A DNA stretch of 64,000 nucleotides, taken from NCBI GenBank assembly GCA_029582165.1, contig CM055883.1, positions 21,407,001 through 21,471,000 of the forward strand. Direction: 5' to 3'. Made by a program: the position numbers and the translations under genes. The notes below the pieces were generated by a model. The model ran no database searches. It saw nothing but the letters and a program-made list of their open reading frames with translations, and was not told where the DNA came from. Every line of letters begins with the position of its first letter. Positions within the stretch are counted from its first letter, which is position 1. Source of the DNA: Portulaca oleracea. Its lineage: Eukaryota > Streptophyta > Magnoliopsida > Caryophyllales > Portulacaceae. Below, piece by piece: positions 1 through 11,757 of this stretch.

Positions 1-885
1 TAAATAATTACTGTCGGGCCTACCGTCATGGGTTGGTTTGGGTGGATCGGCACCCTATGCCCCTTAAGTGCAATGACTCACGTATGGAGAAACCCAGCAG
101 GGAGGGTAACCCTTTGCGAAGGCCGGTGCTTAAATCCCGCAAAACCCGACACAAACGCTCTAAAAGACACAAAACTGATTGAGTGTAAAGAAAAGAGCGT
201 AGGTTTTGAAAAAGAAAGAAAAGAGCGAAGCAAGAAAAAGAAAAAAAGAGTTGAGCAAAAGAATGGTAAGAAAGAGAAAAGTAAAAAAAAGAGAAGAAAA
301 AGAAAGAAAAGAGTGGTATACGAAAAAGAAAGAAAGAGAGGTTGAAAGAAAAACCAAGAGTGAAGTAGGATAGATAATCCCGAGCTTGAGCATGAGAACA
401 ACTCTGATTGTCTGGTTTAGGATAGGAAAGACCGATTAGAGCCCACTTGCACATATGCACAAGGTGTTTTGCTCATCAGGAAGTGTTTGGATTCAAAATC
501 TCAAAGATTGGCAGTTTTCCAACCTTCGTGTCTTAATTTGTTTATACTTGCTTCTTCCATTTGATTGTTGAGGCGGGTTTGGGAACTAGGTGCATGATTG
601 GGGACGGAAATATCTTCTTTGCTTTTGCTTTGTTTCGTTTTTCGGTTTTCATTTCTTTTTCTTTCCCCTTTTTCTTTTCTCGTGGCTTTTGTGGGTATAG
701 TTGCTATAAACCCTCACGAGACCTACCTCGTCCACCTGGGCTACCGGGGGGTTTAAAGGGCTTGATGCATGTGCTAAATGCATCCGCGATTCCTGCGAAA
801 GTGAGTTAGGTTTTTAGTTTTTCTTTTTAGTCCTTTTCTTCGTTTTTAGTTTGCTCGGGGCGAGCAAACCCTTGTGTTGGAGTGG
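1..885 (+). mobile_element. Internal 3' region of an Athila/Tat-like Ty3 retrotransposon (partial)
   Basis: This is non-coding sequence upstream of an LTR and is cut by the window start. It holds a long purine-rich stretch (about 187-350) and, near 850-868, a motif in which TTTGCTCG and CGAGCAAA form an inverted repeat. A similar motif precedes the polypurine tract in Athila/Tat-type elements. It is followed by a purine-rich GGAGTGG tract directly before the LTR. Short open frames here are low-complexity and show no protein domain. The family assignment rests on layout, not on a coding domain, and is moderate. Confidence 0.45.
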
Positions 886-1351
886 TGTTCTACTGCGTTT
901 AGTCGAATTTCTTCTCTTTATAGGATATATTTGCTTGTTTTAACCCTATTTATATATTAGATATAATGATTTAGTGTTTTGTAGGAAAATAAGGAGTTAG
1001 AAGAAGTTTGGGCTTAATTGAAGGTTTTAGGGAATCCAGCTATTTCGAGTCAAACCAAGTCAACCCGAGCGAGATCCGAGTCAAACCAAGTCAACCTGAG
1101 CCGAGCCAAGGCGAAACCGGTTGGAAATTCCATATCAAGATTGGCGCAAAACAGAACGGTACAAACTCAAAGGTTTGAAATATGTGTGCCTTCACCCTTT
1201 GGGTCATAACTCTTTCGTTACAACTCCGATAGCTCTGAAATTTAGGAGCTTAAAGTACACACCGAGCTTTCCATCGATATCTTACGGGCCTAAACGGAGT
1301 TCGGATGAAGAAGTTATGCGCGTTTGAAGTCGGCAGGAAAAATCGCTTGAT

Positions 1352-1537
1352 GCTTGCTCGCCCGAGCCATCTGCCTGCTCGCCGAGCAAGGCTTCGGGCA
1401 ACAAAACATCGCCAGAACGCTTGCTCGCCCGAGCCATCTGCTGGCTCGCCCGAGCAAGGCTTCGGGCAACAAAACATCGCCCAGAACGCTTGCTCGCCCG
1501 AGCCATCTGCTGGCTCGCCCGAGCCACTCTGTCTGCG
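1352..1537 (+). repeat. 67-69 bp minisatellite in the LTR U3, about 2.7 copies
   Basis: The phrase GCTTGCTCGCCCGAGCCATC starts at 1352, 1419 and 1488, giving periods of 67 and 69 bp. Each copy contains the near-palindrome GCTCG(C)CCGAGC, a CTTCGGGCAACAAAACATCG block, and a second GCTCG...CGAGC. The repeats are much more GC-rich than the surrounding LTR and lie about 60 bp upstream of the TATA-like box, where enhancer-type U3 repeats are often found. Confidence 0.85.
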
Positions 1538-1597
1538 GAGAAATTGCTGCGCGTGCTGAGAATTATTTCTAGGGTTTTGGGTTGTATTTGTCCTTCT

Positions 1598-1607
1598 TCT
1601 ATAAATA
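1598..1607 (+). promoter_or_regulatory. Candidate TATA box of the Athila/Tat-like LTR
   Basis: TCTATAAATA lies in the middle of the LTR, downstream of the minisatellite and upstream of the T-rich leader. This is the expected place for the core promoter that starts retrotransposon RNA. It is a sequence motif only. Confidence 0.5.
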
Positions 1608-2307
1608 CCCACTTGTATTAATCCAAATTATCAATTAGCCTAGGTAGTTTAGGAGTAGAATTAGATTTAATTGCTTTCATTTATTTGCTTTAATCTCTCT
1701 TAATTGTTCTTCAAGTTTTCAATTGTTCTTCATTGTTCTTCAAGCTTTCATTGATTTCTAGCATTTGTATTCAAACTTTCTCAAGCTTTCTCAATTCAAG
1801 CAAGTTTCCATTGAAGTTTTACAAGCTTTCTCTCTCTTCTCTCTCTCTCTCTCTCTCTAATTTCCATTGTTGACTTGTTTTCCAAGCTTTATAGTGTTAG
1901 CCACAATCAACTCCATTTTTAGTGGGGAGGAGGGTCAAGGAACTCCAATTCTACTTACTAGTGAGAATTTGGGGGATTCTTGGTAATCCAAACCACAATT
2001 TCTTGTTTGTTCGGGGGAAATTCAAGTGTAGATTGAAGGTTTATTGAAGATTAGTCATCAAAGGTATAATTTCTTGTCTCTAATTTCATTGTTCATTCTA
2101 GATTTCCATTCCTTGCTTTAGTTGCTTTATTTGATTTCATGCTTTTAATTGCTTTCTTTATTATTATCTTGTCTAGATTAGTTTATTGCTTCATTTACAT
2201 AATTTATTGCTTTCCGCATTGAGAAAAACCCCTTTACACAAACCGATTTACCTTAATCAAGCCTAACACCCATCCCTGAGATCGACAATCCTTACTTATA
2301 AAACCAC

Positions 2308-3989
2308 AAAAATTACAACCGAACAATATGATACGAATGAATAGTGAGCTAAGACAAAAACCCATAAATGGAATACCGCGATCAAGTAAGGAAAGTTCAA
2401 TACTTCTGACCTTTGGCGATCCTCCTGTTTATTCATCCACGCATAGAATTCCCAAAAGTAGGCACCTCTTGGATCTTCTATACATGATTGATTTAAAGTT
2501 TGAGATTTAGGTTGTAACAGAGCCATTGGGTTGATTGTGATGGTTGTTAAATAGGTGAGTGACCCCTCTTTCTACCAAGCAGAGTTGGGATGTGTTTTGT
2601 AGGTTATCTCAATGAGTATGGACAAACTACTTGGGGTAATATCTAGCTTGATTATAGGATTGAGTGACTCCCTTAATCCTCCTTCAGTTTCCAATTATTT
2701 ATTTTCCTGGATCAGTTTCCTTAAATAGCCTTTGCACAATTCAAGTCTCCATCACTAAACCCATCCTATTTCATTTCCATTACATGAACTGAATTATAGC
2801 CTCTTGATTCATGCTATAAATCCCTTCCATATAAACCCTTTTCCCATGATAGTAAGCCCTACTTAATCACTACGTTTCTTTCATTTAATTTCTAACCAAG
2901 TATACCATTTCATATTGTTAGTTAATGTGGTGTCCGCATTGCTCCTTTATCATTCATTCATTACCATCCTTGCAAACTTATCACAATTGCCTCAACCACT
3001 AAATCCTCCATAATTGTAGTTACTTATTCAGATTGATTCTTTCATACTTAGTTCCCATCTCTTTTAACTAATGTCAAATTCATTTCCTCATTTCTAATCT
3101 TATTTATTCCATGATGCTATTGGCCTAACAGAGCTTTTTCATCTCTCATCCTTAGTTACTATCATCTCTAGTAGACTACAACCTTGAATGCAGAATTCAT
3201 CCTTCATATCCTTACTTCCTTATAAATCAATCAAGCTTATCATTCCAGACAACTGCCTAGTCTCAAATAGTTTATCGATACCTGTCATTCCGATCCATTC
3301 TTTGTGTATTGTTAATTAATCGTGCTCGGCATAGATCCTAAAATTTCAAATCCTTATGCCCAATCTTAAATTCTCATCATTTGTACTACCCTTATTGTGT
3401 AGTCATTACAATAAACCATTGTCCATGTTTTCAACCCCAAAAGAAAACCTCTATACCTTTCTTAACTCATTTAAGCTCACTATATCTTATTATTACTTCA
3501 TTCCAAAAATCATAGTGCTCGTTGACATTCTTATCATCTCGTGCTAGTCGAAAATCCATGCGGCAGTTATTCCAGTTTTGTAGGTTATTCCCACTCCACC
3601 AAACAATGTCAGAGCCTTCATTCTAGATGTCAGATCTATCATTATCTTGAGATTTCGTAGTTATATTTTTGTCTATCCCTATCGTATCTTTTTATTTCTC
3701 TGCATTACATTATTCATTCCTTGCAATTTATCTATCTTTTTAAGAAAAGTTTTCTCCTTATCAATCATAAACCTCACCCTAGTACGAACTAAGAAATAAA
3801 GTGAGTCATAGGGAGTCTGAGCTACATAGTAGTGGATACAAGGAAATATTAGGAGTATTCCCCAAGGTAGATCCTTCCTTATGAGGTGCCCTGTTATTGA
3901 TATATATGAGCTTGTGTAAACAAATTGTTATCAATAGATTTTGTGGAAGTACCATCAATTTTAAAGGTTTCTTCACAAAAGCACAAAGC
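2308..3989. other. Unassigned AT-rich sequence between two retrotransposon remnants
   Basis: About 1.7 kb without a convincing open frame, terminal repeat or recognisable domain on either strand. Most of it is C/T-rich on the + strand. It sits between the end of the Athila/Tat-like LTR and the first readable codons of the Tekay-like chromodomain, where an intact Tekay element would carry its pol gene. It could be a heavily decayed pol or an unrelated insertion; I cannot tell which. Confidence 0.4.
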
Positions 3990-4210
3990 ATGAGTTGTCA
4001 GTCCCCGACGCACATTTTGGAGGAAGAACCTCTTCTAGCGAAGACCTCATTTTCGAGCAGCAACCGATCCAAATCCTGGATCATAGGATCAAACGACTTC
4101 GTTCTAAAGAAATTCCGTTAGTCATGGTCCTTTGGGCAAACCAAGACACCTCGGAAGCCACGTGGGAAACCGCGGAAGACTTGAACAAAAGCTATCCGCA
4201 CATCTTTTAA
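3990..4210 (+). pseudogene. C-terminal chromodomain of a Tekay/Del-type chromovirus integrase (fragment)
   Basis: The frame ends at a TAA at 4208-4210 and includes ILDHRIKRLRSKEIPLV followed by VLWANQDTSEATWETAEDL and a final YPHIF. This order (hydrophobic strand, RSKEIPLVxVLW, EATWE, then an acidic helix) is the chromodomain found at the end of chromovirus integrases, thought to guide insertion to particular chromatin. Nothing upstream reads as the integrase core, reverse transcriptase or gag, so only about the last 70 codons survive. The stop lies about 67 bp from the LTR, as in intact Tekay elements. Confidence 0.85.
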
Positions 4211-4258
4211 GGGATTTCGAACGGGATTAATCCAACAGCAAGTTTCGGGGACGAAACT

Positions 4259-4277
4259 TCTTTTTAGGGGGGGAGGG
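4259..4277 (+). promoter_or_regulatory. Polypurine tract of the Tekay-like element
   Basis: After GGGGACGAAACTTC comes TTTTTAGGGGGGGAGGG, directly abutting the LTR start TGTAACA. The phrase 'ACGAAACTTCTTTT plus G-run' recurs, inverted, at every unit of the central array. It is the primer site for plus-strand DNA synthesis. Confidence 0.85.
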
Positions 4278-7200
4278 TGTAACAACCCGCCCTAAAACCA
4301 TATTAATTAGAGTCCTAATTATCGTAATTAGCCAAAGCACGATATTAAATTTTTCTTTCTATTTTACTTTATTGTTGTTATTTATTTATGTGTGACAGGT
4401 CTCGAGCAAGGCGATGGCTAAATGGGTCGGTTATATGTATATATATATATATACTACCTCAGAATTGAAGTATTATTATTATTATGAGTTTATGAATATT
4501 TTTAAGATAAGTTATACAATTTATTTCATTACTCCCAATTTTACGTTTTTAACCGAGGAAGGTTATATTAATTTTAATTTCCGTCTCGGTTACGATTTAT
4601 ATTATCCGACCTTCTTAATTACTTGTGATCGTTCAATTTACCCTACTATTGTTAACCTACCAATTTATTTTTATGAGGTTCAATACTAATTAATTTTACC
4701 CACTTTAATTCCAAGTAATTTTATTTCGGTTTATGCTAAACCATTTTATCAAGTTTTATATCAATCAAATTTTATCTAGTTACTACCAATTATTTTACCT
4801 AGCTAATTTTAATTACTATTTATTTAGTCTAATTACTAATTAGATGAGTAAATTAATTAAAAGGGAGTCTTTTTATATGAGGATGAGGGGGTCTAAGTTT
4901 CATTTTATTTCATTTCAATTTAAACAAACCCCAAACCCACTCTCTTCCTCACTTTCTCTCTCTCACTGGCCAGACCAAGAACCAGCCCCAGCCAGCCCCT
5001 CTGCTCCGTTTTCCGGCCAAAGTGGTGGCGGCCGGCGAGTTTTCAGCGACCCACACAACTCTCTCACCTCTTCTCTTGTTTTCTCCCTCAATTTCTCTCC
5101 CAAGTGGTATATTCTCAAACCCTAACTCAACTCTTTTATGTTCTTAATCTGAATTTCGTTTTTAATCTGAGTATTCATGTTGTTTTTCATCTCTTTTAAA
5201 GTTCTAAAGTATGAATTTATATTGTTGTTAAATTAGGGTTTGAATTTGAGTTTGATACTTGTGAATTTGGGTTGATTTTAAGTGTTTAAGGGTTGTATTG
5301 TTGTTGAATGGTTAAATTAGTTCTTGCATGTGAGTTTTAAGGTCTTGATTGAGCAAGATTAAGTGTTTAACTTCTGGAAAATTGATGGATGATAGCTAAT
5401 TTGAAGTTTAATTGAGTTTTATTGCAAATTAGGGGTAAGAGGACACATGCATGTTGTTTTGGAGGCCATTATAAGTTTCTGGGTACGAATCTGGTTTTTA
5501 CAGAGAACTAAAAGTGGGAGTTTAGCCCAGATTTTTACTTAAAAAGATAGCTTAAGTCATTATCTAACTATGGGCTTTGGAATTTCGAGAATCCGATATG
5601 TGTAGCCCGGGATATGGCCAAAACTGTATAGGTGTGCAATTATATACGTTTTCTGAGTCAGTAGTTAAATGTCAATTTTTCGTCCATTTGGAGACTTTGT
5701 TGGTTTTAATGATAAACATAAAAGTTTTAGGTGACGTTTTAAGCTTTCCGGAAATGTATAGTATGCGTCCATACGATGTCGGGAATAGAAGATACAAGGT
5801 TTTCATTGAGGAGCTGAAATCGGGGTTCTGTCCAGAATTTTAAGTATGAATTCTGACTTTATGGCTATAATTCGACCTTTTAGGATGCTCTAACCAATTT
5901 GTGGTCAACATAAGACTTGAATAACATTCTGTAGGCTTTCCGAATTGGGGTTTTGGGCCATCACTGGATATCGGGTGAGAGGGATATAAGCCTTAGACTA
6001 AAGGGCTGTAATCTAAAAGTTTGCCCAGAAGCTAATTACAAAAATCTGACTTTGTGGTTATAATTCGGTCACTTAAGGAGTTCTAATCATATGGGGGCCT
6101 TTGTGTCAATATTATGATGATTTGGATATGTATTCTAAGTTGAAGTATGTCCATTTGATGACTGAGATTACCTCCTAAAGGTTTAGTACTAATAGCAAAT
6201 CCTGGATTAGAATTCGTGAAGTGTAAGTTCTATTAGTATTCAATGTTGATTGAGTTATAGAACAGGAGTGCTTTTCAAGTTTAGGGTCTTTTTGATCTTC
6301 AATTAGTCCTAAGAAGTAATCATCGTCTGCGTACTCAATTATGGTATTTCTTTTCGAGATCTTGAGAGTCGATATTCATTCCTATAGTTTTCCTCGTCAA
6401 ACGACGACATTTTCATTACAAAATTTACCAAGTTTATTAAATCTTTTATTAGCCTACAAAGGTTCGGATCCCATACTTCATTAATCTGATTGTCTAAGTT
6501 ACTTTACTCTTTATAAACTCTCCATCGATGATTTGCAAAAACCCTATGTAAGTTTCACTCTAAAAGTCCAAACCGCTTAGCTTTACTTTCAAAAATCAGC
6601 TTCCGTCCGGGCTACTTTTCGAGCCCTTCCTTTCATTTTTAGACTTCAATCCAGTTGACAAAGTTGTAGAATTTAATTTTCCCTATTCCGGAAAGTACTC
6701 GTTTGTTTAATTCCGAGTTTTCTAACCCGAGTTATGCTAAAAACTCTATTTCATAAAAACCTGAAATTTTCTTTCTAAGCTTACTTCATTCATAATTTCT
6801 TAAGTTACTAAACATTTGAAGCTAATTAAGAACCTTATTCGGTTCTCCACTTTATACTTCTTTTATCTTAGTTTCCAAGCCGCCCAAGCCATCCCGAGGC
6901 CGAGGCAAGCCACCAAGCTTCTATGCGTTTCAAGGTACGCAAATTGTCCAACATTTGACTCTTTATTTATCCTTCAACACAATTATCATTGTGATATTAT
7001 GTCTACATCATGAACTAATATCTCATATTTACTTATTATCCAATGGTTATTATTATCTTATCAAGTCATGAACTAATATCTTATATTGAATTATTTTCAA
7101 GCGGTCCCGCCCCATCATATTCTAGCTAGTTACGTGAAGTGCTAGCCTATACTTTTAGATGCTCCTGATCAGAGTGTCCTAATGACCTGGCCAGTGTCGA

Positions 7201-7663
7201 CTGCCTAGCAGTCACCCAATCCAAATCTAGATCGGTTTGGGCATGCGCGTATGTGAGGTGCTTCGGCATCGATCGTAAGGGATACCGCTCATTTCTAATT
7301 ATCACAAGTTCATTTCAATTATTTATATTCATATCTTATACATATACCAGTTATTTATATTTATATATATGCAACAATTCAAATTATTTATGTTTATCCC
7401 CTTTCCCGTTTTCAAAATGAATTTAAATGCCGGCACCGAAAACCGTTTTCGAACGGTTTGACGTGTTGGAGGTTTGTGTACTGAGTGTTTCCCCACTCAT
7501 TTTGCGCATCGTTTCAATGTTTTGTTTTTAGGGGTCCGAGCTCCCAAGGCAAAGGCAAGGGTAAGCAGAGTAAATCTGTCGGTGCAAGGTAGTCTTTTAA
7601 GGCGTTGATGGCCGGTTATCAAGGATCCTCATAGGTTTGAAGACCGTTTATGTGGGGAAATCT

Positions 7664-7739
<76 letters not shown>

Positions 7740-7958
7740 CTAAGGGTTGTATAATGCATTTTATTTCAAGTTTGGTGTTGTGTATGGAGTTAAGTATATG
7801 TCTAATTGTGGGTTTTGTTATGTTTGGTGACGTGTGTATGTCTTGTCCCGAGTGGGGACGGCGGTAATACTCCAATCTAAAGTGTTCCGCTGCGCTAATC
7901 ACAGGTTTGGGATCATCATTAGTGACTTAATCTTGTGGTTAAAGGTTGGGGTGTTACA
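4278..7958 (+). repeat. Long 3' LTR of a Tekay-like chromovirus (LTR1, 3681 bp)
   Basis: The LTR begins TGTAACAACCCGCC directly after the polypurine tract and ends GGTTGGGGTGTTACA. The terminal heptamers TGTAACA and TGTTACA are exact inverted repeats. A C/T-rich leader with GC-rich codon-like sequence (about 4930-5110) is followed by AAACCCTAA. Near the 3' end is a T-tract ending in AG at 7521-7532, matching a motif in the other two LTR types of this window. Length suits Tekay/Del elements. The 5' LTR is not in the window. Confidence 0.75.
7666..7737. repeat. (TA)n(TG)n microsatellite inside LTR1
   Basis: About 44 bp of alternating TA is followed by about 28 bp of alternating TG. It is a compound microsatellite near the 3' end of the LTR and is probably length-variable. 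Confidence 0.95.
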
Positions 7959-8077
7959 ATTTTAGTATTACTATTAATATTATTGTGTTATATGAATAAT
8001 TATGTGAATATTATTTGCTATGTGAATACTACTAATAATAGTATTATTAGTATTATTATTATTACTATTATTATTAT

Positions 8078-8419
8078 GGTTTTTGGCCACAAATAATCCG
8101 TACTAAGGGGCTTGTGAATGGGAATAATCCAAAATGACTTTTTGGCCACTAGCAGTCTGTACTTTTTCACTATTTTCTCGTAGCAGTCCAAAATCAATTT
8201 TTGGCATTGGAAAGCTGACGTGGCGACCAGAAATCTCCTTTTTGGAGTGTGAAAAAACATACTATCCGATCGCCACGTCAGCTTTTCGGTGTCGGAAATG
8301 ACTTCTGTACTGTTATGAGAAAATAGTGAAAAAGTACATACTGCCAGTGACCGAAAAGTCACTTTGGATTATTACCAATCACAAGCCCCTCAATACGTAT
8401 TATTTGTGGCAAAAAACCC
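8078..8419. mobile_element. Fold-back MITE, probably Mutator-like, about 342 bp
   Basis: The left end GGTTTTTGGCCACAAATAAT and the inverted right end GGGTTTTTTGCCACAAATAA match, and the match continues inward through GGGGCTTGTGA and AATAATCCAAA. Nearly the whole element can fold on itself, with GCTGACGTGGCG and CGCCACGTCAGC near the centre. It sits in a TTA microsatellite, so the flanking ATTATTATT-type target duplication (about 9 bp) cannot be placed exactly. Long inverted repeats starting with G and a likely 9 bp duplication point to a Mutator-type MITE. Confidence 0.75.
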
Positions 8420-8523
8420 TTATTATTATTATTAGTTGGTTTTTAGAAAAATCAGATTTTAATTGTTTTAGTTTTGGGTTGGGTTATGATTAAGAGTGTT
8501 TAGTTGGGCCTTGATTGTTAGGT

Positions 8524-8534
8524 AATATAAAAAC
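8524..8534 (+). promoter_or_regulatory. Candidate TATA box and CT/telo-box leader of LTR2
   Basis: AATATAAAAAC is followed within 15 bp by CTCTCTCTCTCTC and then AAACCCTAA motifs (8551-8580). A GC-rich proline/arginine codon-like stretch (about 8615-9010) follows. The same order occurs in the array LTRs, suggesting the core promoter and transcribed leader of the element. Confidence 0.5.
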
Positions 8535-10924
8535 CCCTCTCTCTCTCTCAAAACCCTAATCTTCCCTCAAACCCTAAACCTAGTTCCTCTCCTCTCCCCC
8601 TTCTCTCTCTCTAGCCGGCGCCCCAACACCGCCAGACCGCCACACCGCCGCCGCCTGCGTCACCGGACCACCACACCATCACTGTTTCTTTTCTCCTTCT
8701 CTCTCTCTCGAGCTCTCTTTCTCCCTCCCTCTGTTCGACCGCCCCAAACCGACGCCGCGCCACCACCAGGATCATCGTAGACTTGCCGCCGCCTCCTGCG
8801 ACCCCCCCTGCACGACGGTCTCTGCCGCCGGAGCCATCGCACGCCACCGGAACGCGAAAAGGCTCGGCGGTATTGTTTGCATTCTTCTTTGTTGAGCATT
8901 CGACCGCGACACCAACCACCACCCGTGAACGCCGCTCCGCCTCCTCCGACCCCCCGTGCGCCGCTGACGCCGCCCTCGACCGGCCACCCACTCGCCGGAA
9001 AAACTGCAACCCTAACCCTTACGTAAACCATAATCTTCTTGAAACCTTCTTTCTCTTTTTCCCTTAATTTTTCTGATATTATTATTATTATTGTACTATT
9101 ATTATTATAGTATTAGTATTATTATTATTAATGTATTGTTATTATTTCTTGATTTAGATCTTGTAATCTAGGTAATTAAGGGTGTAATTTTTATTAAGTT
9201 GTTATTTGTAATTATTTGTTCTTGTGTTGTATTATTTATGTGTAATTGTTTAAATTATTTTATGTAATCTTTATGTTCTAAATTGGTGTATTAGGGTTTG
9301 TAATAATTGTAATGAAATTGTTAATGATCGATTGCATAATATTCTTTAATTTCTTGAGAAGCATGTTAGGGTTTTAGATAACACTATTATTGTATGCACG
9401 AATCTTTAAAGTATAATTACCTAGATTAATTCTTGAATTGTTAGTTAAATATTCACATGTTCTTTAATTCTCTTAGGGTTCATTCATGTTTAATTTCATG
9501 TTTAAATCTTGTTCAATAAGTTAGGTTGATTGAATTACTAAAGTTCGATTCTTGTTTATTAATTCTTGGTTCTTGATTGAATCTTTGTTTAAAAGAAATT
9601 AGTTTTTTAGGATTCTTGATTGGTAGTTTAAATGTTTAGATGTTCTTTATATTTTATTCACGTGTTCTTTAAATTCTTTCTTGATCATTGATTAAGAAAT
9701 TCATGTTTTATACCCTTATATGTTGTTATTGTAGTACCTTGTTATAGTTTATTGTAGAATTCATGTTTAGGTTAATGTTATTATTATTTCATGCATGCTT
9801 TTAGGGTTAATAGAATTATTAAAGTTGATTTCATGTTTTACTTTTTGGTTTTGATGATAGGAGGTTTGATGTTTGGACCTTAGTTGGGTTAGGTTAATTA
9901 CTTTGGACCTAAGTTACTGTTTTAAACCCAAATTAGGACCCCGGGGTCGGATTGGTGGAAGTTAGAACCGAATTTGCAAATTAAATCGAAACCGGTAACG
10001 GGACAGTTTTGATGGGGTCTAAAGATCGGGTCACCACGGTTAGTGTAGTTGTCTTTTGATCAAACCCTTTGGACTGGAGATTCCCTTAGATGTTAGCTTT
10101 CATAGAAATTTTACGGACCGGACTTTGGAATTTTATAAGTCGAGTTATACCCTGATTATCAGACCTAGGTCAGATCTGGATAGCTTGGAAAGATGACGGT
10201 TTTTGAGGACCTTAAAGCGTGTATTGGGTCTCGAGTTCAACTTAAGAGTTTTAGTAAACATCCCGAGGTTTCCGAAAAGTTCAAAACCAGACCAATAAGA
10301 GGTCGGGAAGTCAAGTTACAACCCTTTTTATGTGGATGCTGTAATCTGTCTTGTTATGTGAAATTGTTAATGAATGTGTTGTTGATTGAAAAGTTTTATT
10401 TGGTACTATTATGCGATTACTTGGAATGTGTTAAGTAATTTAAAATGTAAATTCATGATTGATAGGAACCTATAGGGTTCCTAGGGGAGGGTTAGGTAGA
10501 AGGTAGTTAATACTAACTTCGAAGGGCGCGTTTTGATTAGAATAATTATTTTATTTTAGGCCCGAGCTAATTCGCGTCGTTAGTGAGCTCAAGTGTGTTT
10601 GTTTTGCTATGAAGTGAAGCTAACCAGGTAATGTCTATGCTCTAATCCCCACCGGGATGCTCTTTAAATGTGATTTAATGTTTTCTAATCTGTATTGATA
10701 ATTGCATACCGAAAGGGGACTTTATGTGGAACATGTGGCTATCTGTTTTTGATATTTGTTTGTAATTGTTGATTATTGAGTTATTGAAATTGAGAGGGTC
10801 TTTTATAAGTAGTTTTGTTATTAGTTTTGATAACCTGGGTTGGGTTTGACTTGAGAGTTGTGAGTTGAGTTTTTGCATAAGACACTAATAATTCAAAGTG
10901 AACCATTAAGCGGGTTTAATGTTT

Positions 10925-11265
10925 TGATGCCTTTGATAGGATAATATTTTTGCGGGAGATAATCCGGAGACCAGGAGTTGATGCCTGTATGGGTTATGTG
11001 TCAGGAGATCAGGGTCTCATCCCTGATATAGGTTAGATGTTTGTGATGCCTTTGCTAGGCGAATGTCTTGATGCCTTTGGTGGTCGATTGTTTTGATGCC
11101 TTTGATAGGCTAATGTTTTTGCGGGCGATAACCCGGAGACCAGGATTTGATGCCTGTATGGGTTATGTGTCAGGAGATCAGGGTTTCATCCCTGATATAG
11201 GATAGATACTTTGATGCCTTTGGTAGGCGATTGTTTTGATGCCTTTGGTAGGCGAATGTTACTCT
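10925..11265 (+). repeat. 169 bp tandem duplication with TGATGCCTTTG(G/A)TAGG subrepeats in LTR2
   Basis: TGATGCCTTTGATAGG starts at 10925 and again at 11094, each followed by GCGGG(A/C)GATAA...GGAGACCAGGA and AGGAGATCAGGG. Extra short copies of the TGATGCCTTTG phrase lie around 11044-11250. The array LTRs contain a related paired repeat with a shorter period, so this section is prone to internal duplication. Confidence 0.85.
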
Positions 11266-11757
11266 AAGGGATATGGTATCCCGCCCGCTTAATAAAATAT
11301 GGATTGGTTGGGTTGAGGAAAACAGTTAAGGGATTAAAGGTTTGTGAAATGGGTTGACTTGTTCCCTCTCCCTCAAATGAATTGAAATGAACTTAACTTG
11401 TTTTTAACGTTAGGGGTAGACATTATTGAGATTTCCCCCTCATTTTTGAAATGTTTTGTTTTCAGGTGATGATCAATATGCTGGGGATGGGAAATAGAAG
11501 TGAGGACGACATGTCTAGACGTCGTTAATTTTGTTATGTTCTTTTGAAAGACTTGAAGTTACTTTGAGGTTTATTTCTAAGTATGAGTTTGTTAGTTGGT
11601 TGCCGTTGACGGACAGTTGTAGTTTTCCTTCCCGCCTTGTATTCCTTCAGTGATACGACAGTGACGCCCAATAAGAGTTTGAGCCTTCCGCTAATTTTTG
11701 TCTGTTAACATTAGTTTGACTTTGACATTTCTATAATTGAATTTTCGGGGCGTTACA

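Larger units (their letters stand above)
886..2307 (+). repeat. 3' LTR of an Athila/Tat-like retrotransposon
   Basis: The LTR probably runs from TGTTCTACT after a short purine tract to ACCACA. Its U3 contains GC-rich minisatellite repeats and a TATA-like box at 1598-1607. Downstream lies a T/CT-rich leader with a (CT)n run near 1830-1857. The U5 end contains CCCTGAGATCGACAATCC, resembling the conserved end of Athila/Tat LTRs. No primer binding site or gag follows, so this is read as a 3' LTR. The exact edges are uncertain by a few bases, and no target duplication could be paired because the 5' end lies outside the window. Confidence 0.5.
7959..11757 (+). repeat. Second Tekay-like LTR (LTR2), + orientation, left edge unclear
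   Basis: The right end, TTCGGGGCGTTACA, and much of the body are recognisably the same family as the LTRs of the central array, read on the other strand. Shared blocks include the CTAGGTCAGA...CTGGA stretch near 10166, the AAGAGTTTTAGTAAACATCCCGAGG block near 10243, and the end region near 11640-11757. A TATA-like AATATAAAAACC at 8524 is followed by (CT)n and AAACCCTAA leader sequence. A clear TGTAA start is missing; the sequence begins directly after LTR1 and holds a MITE at 8078-8419. It is either 5'-truncated or fused to LTR1. Confidence 0.65.

Noticed and set aside
28..460. Lysine-rich or phenylalanine-rich frames near the window start
   Set aside because: They translate a purine-rich tract on one strand and its complement on the other; low complexity with no domain.
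8611..9067. GC-rich overlapping frames on both strands in LTR2
   Set aside because: These lie in the leader of an LTR with a TATA box just upstream. Frames on both strands reflect base composition, not a gene.
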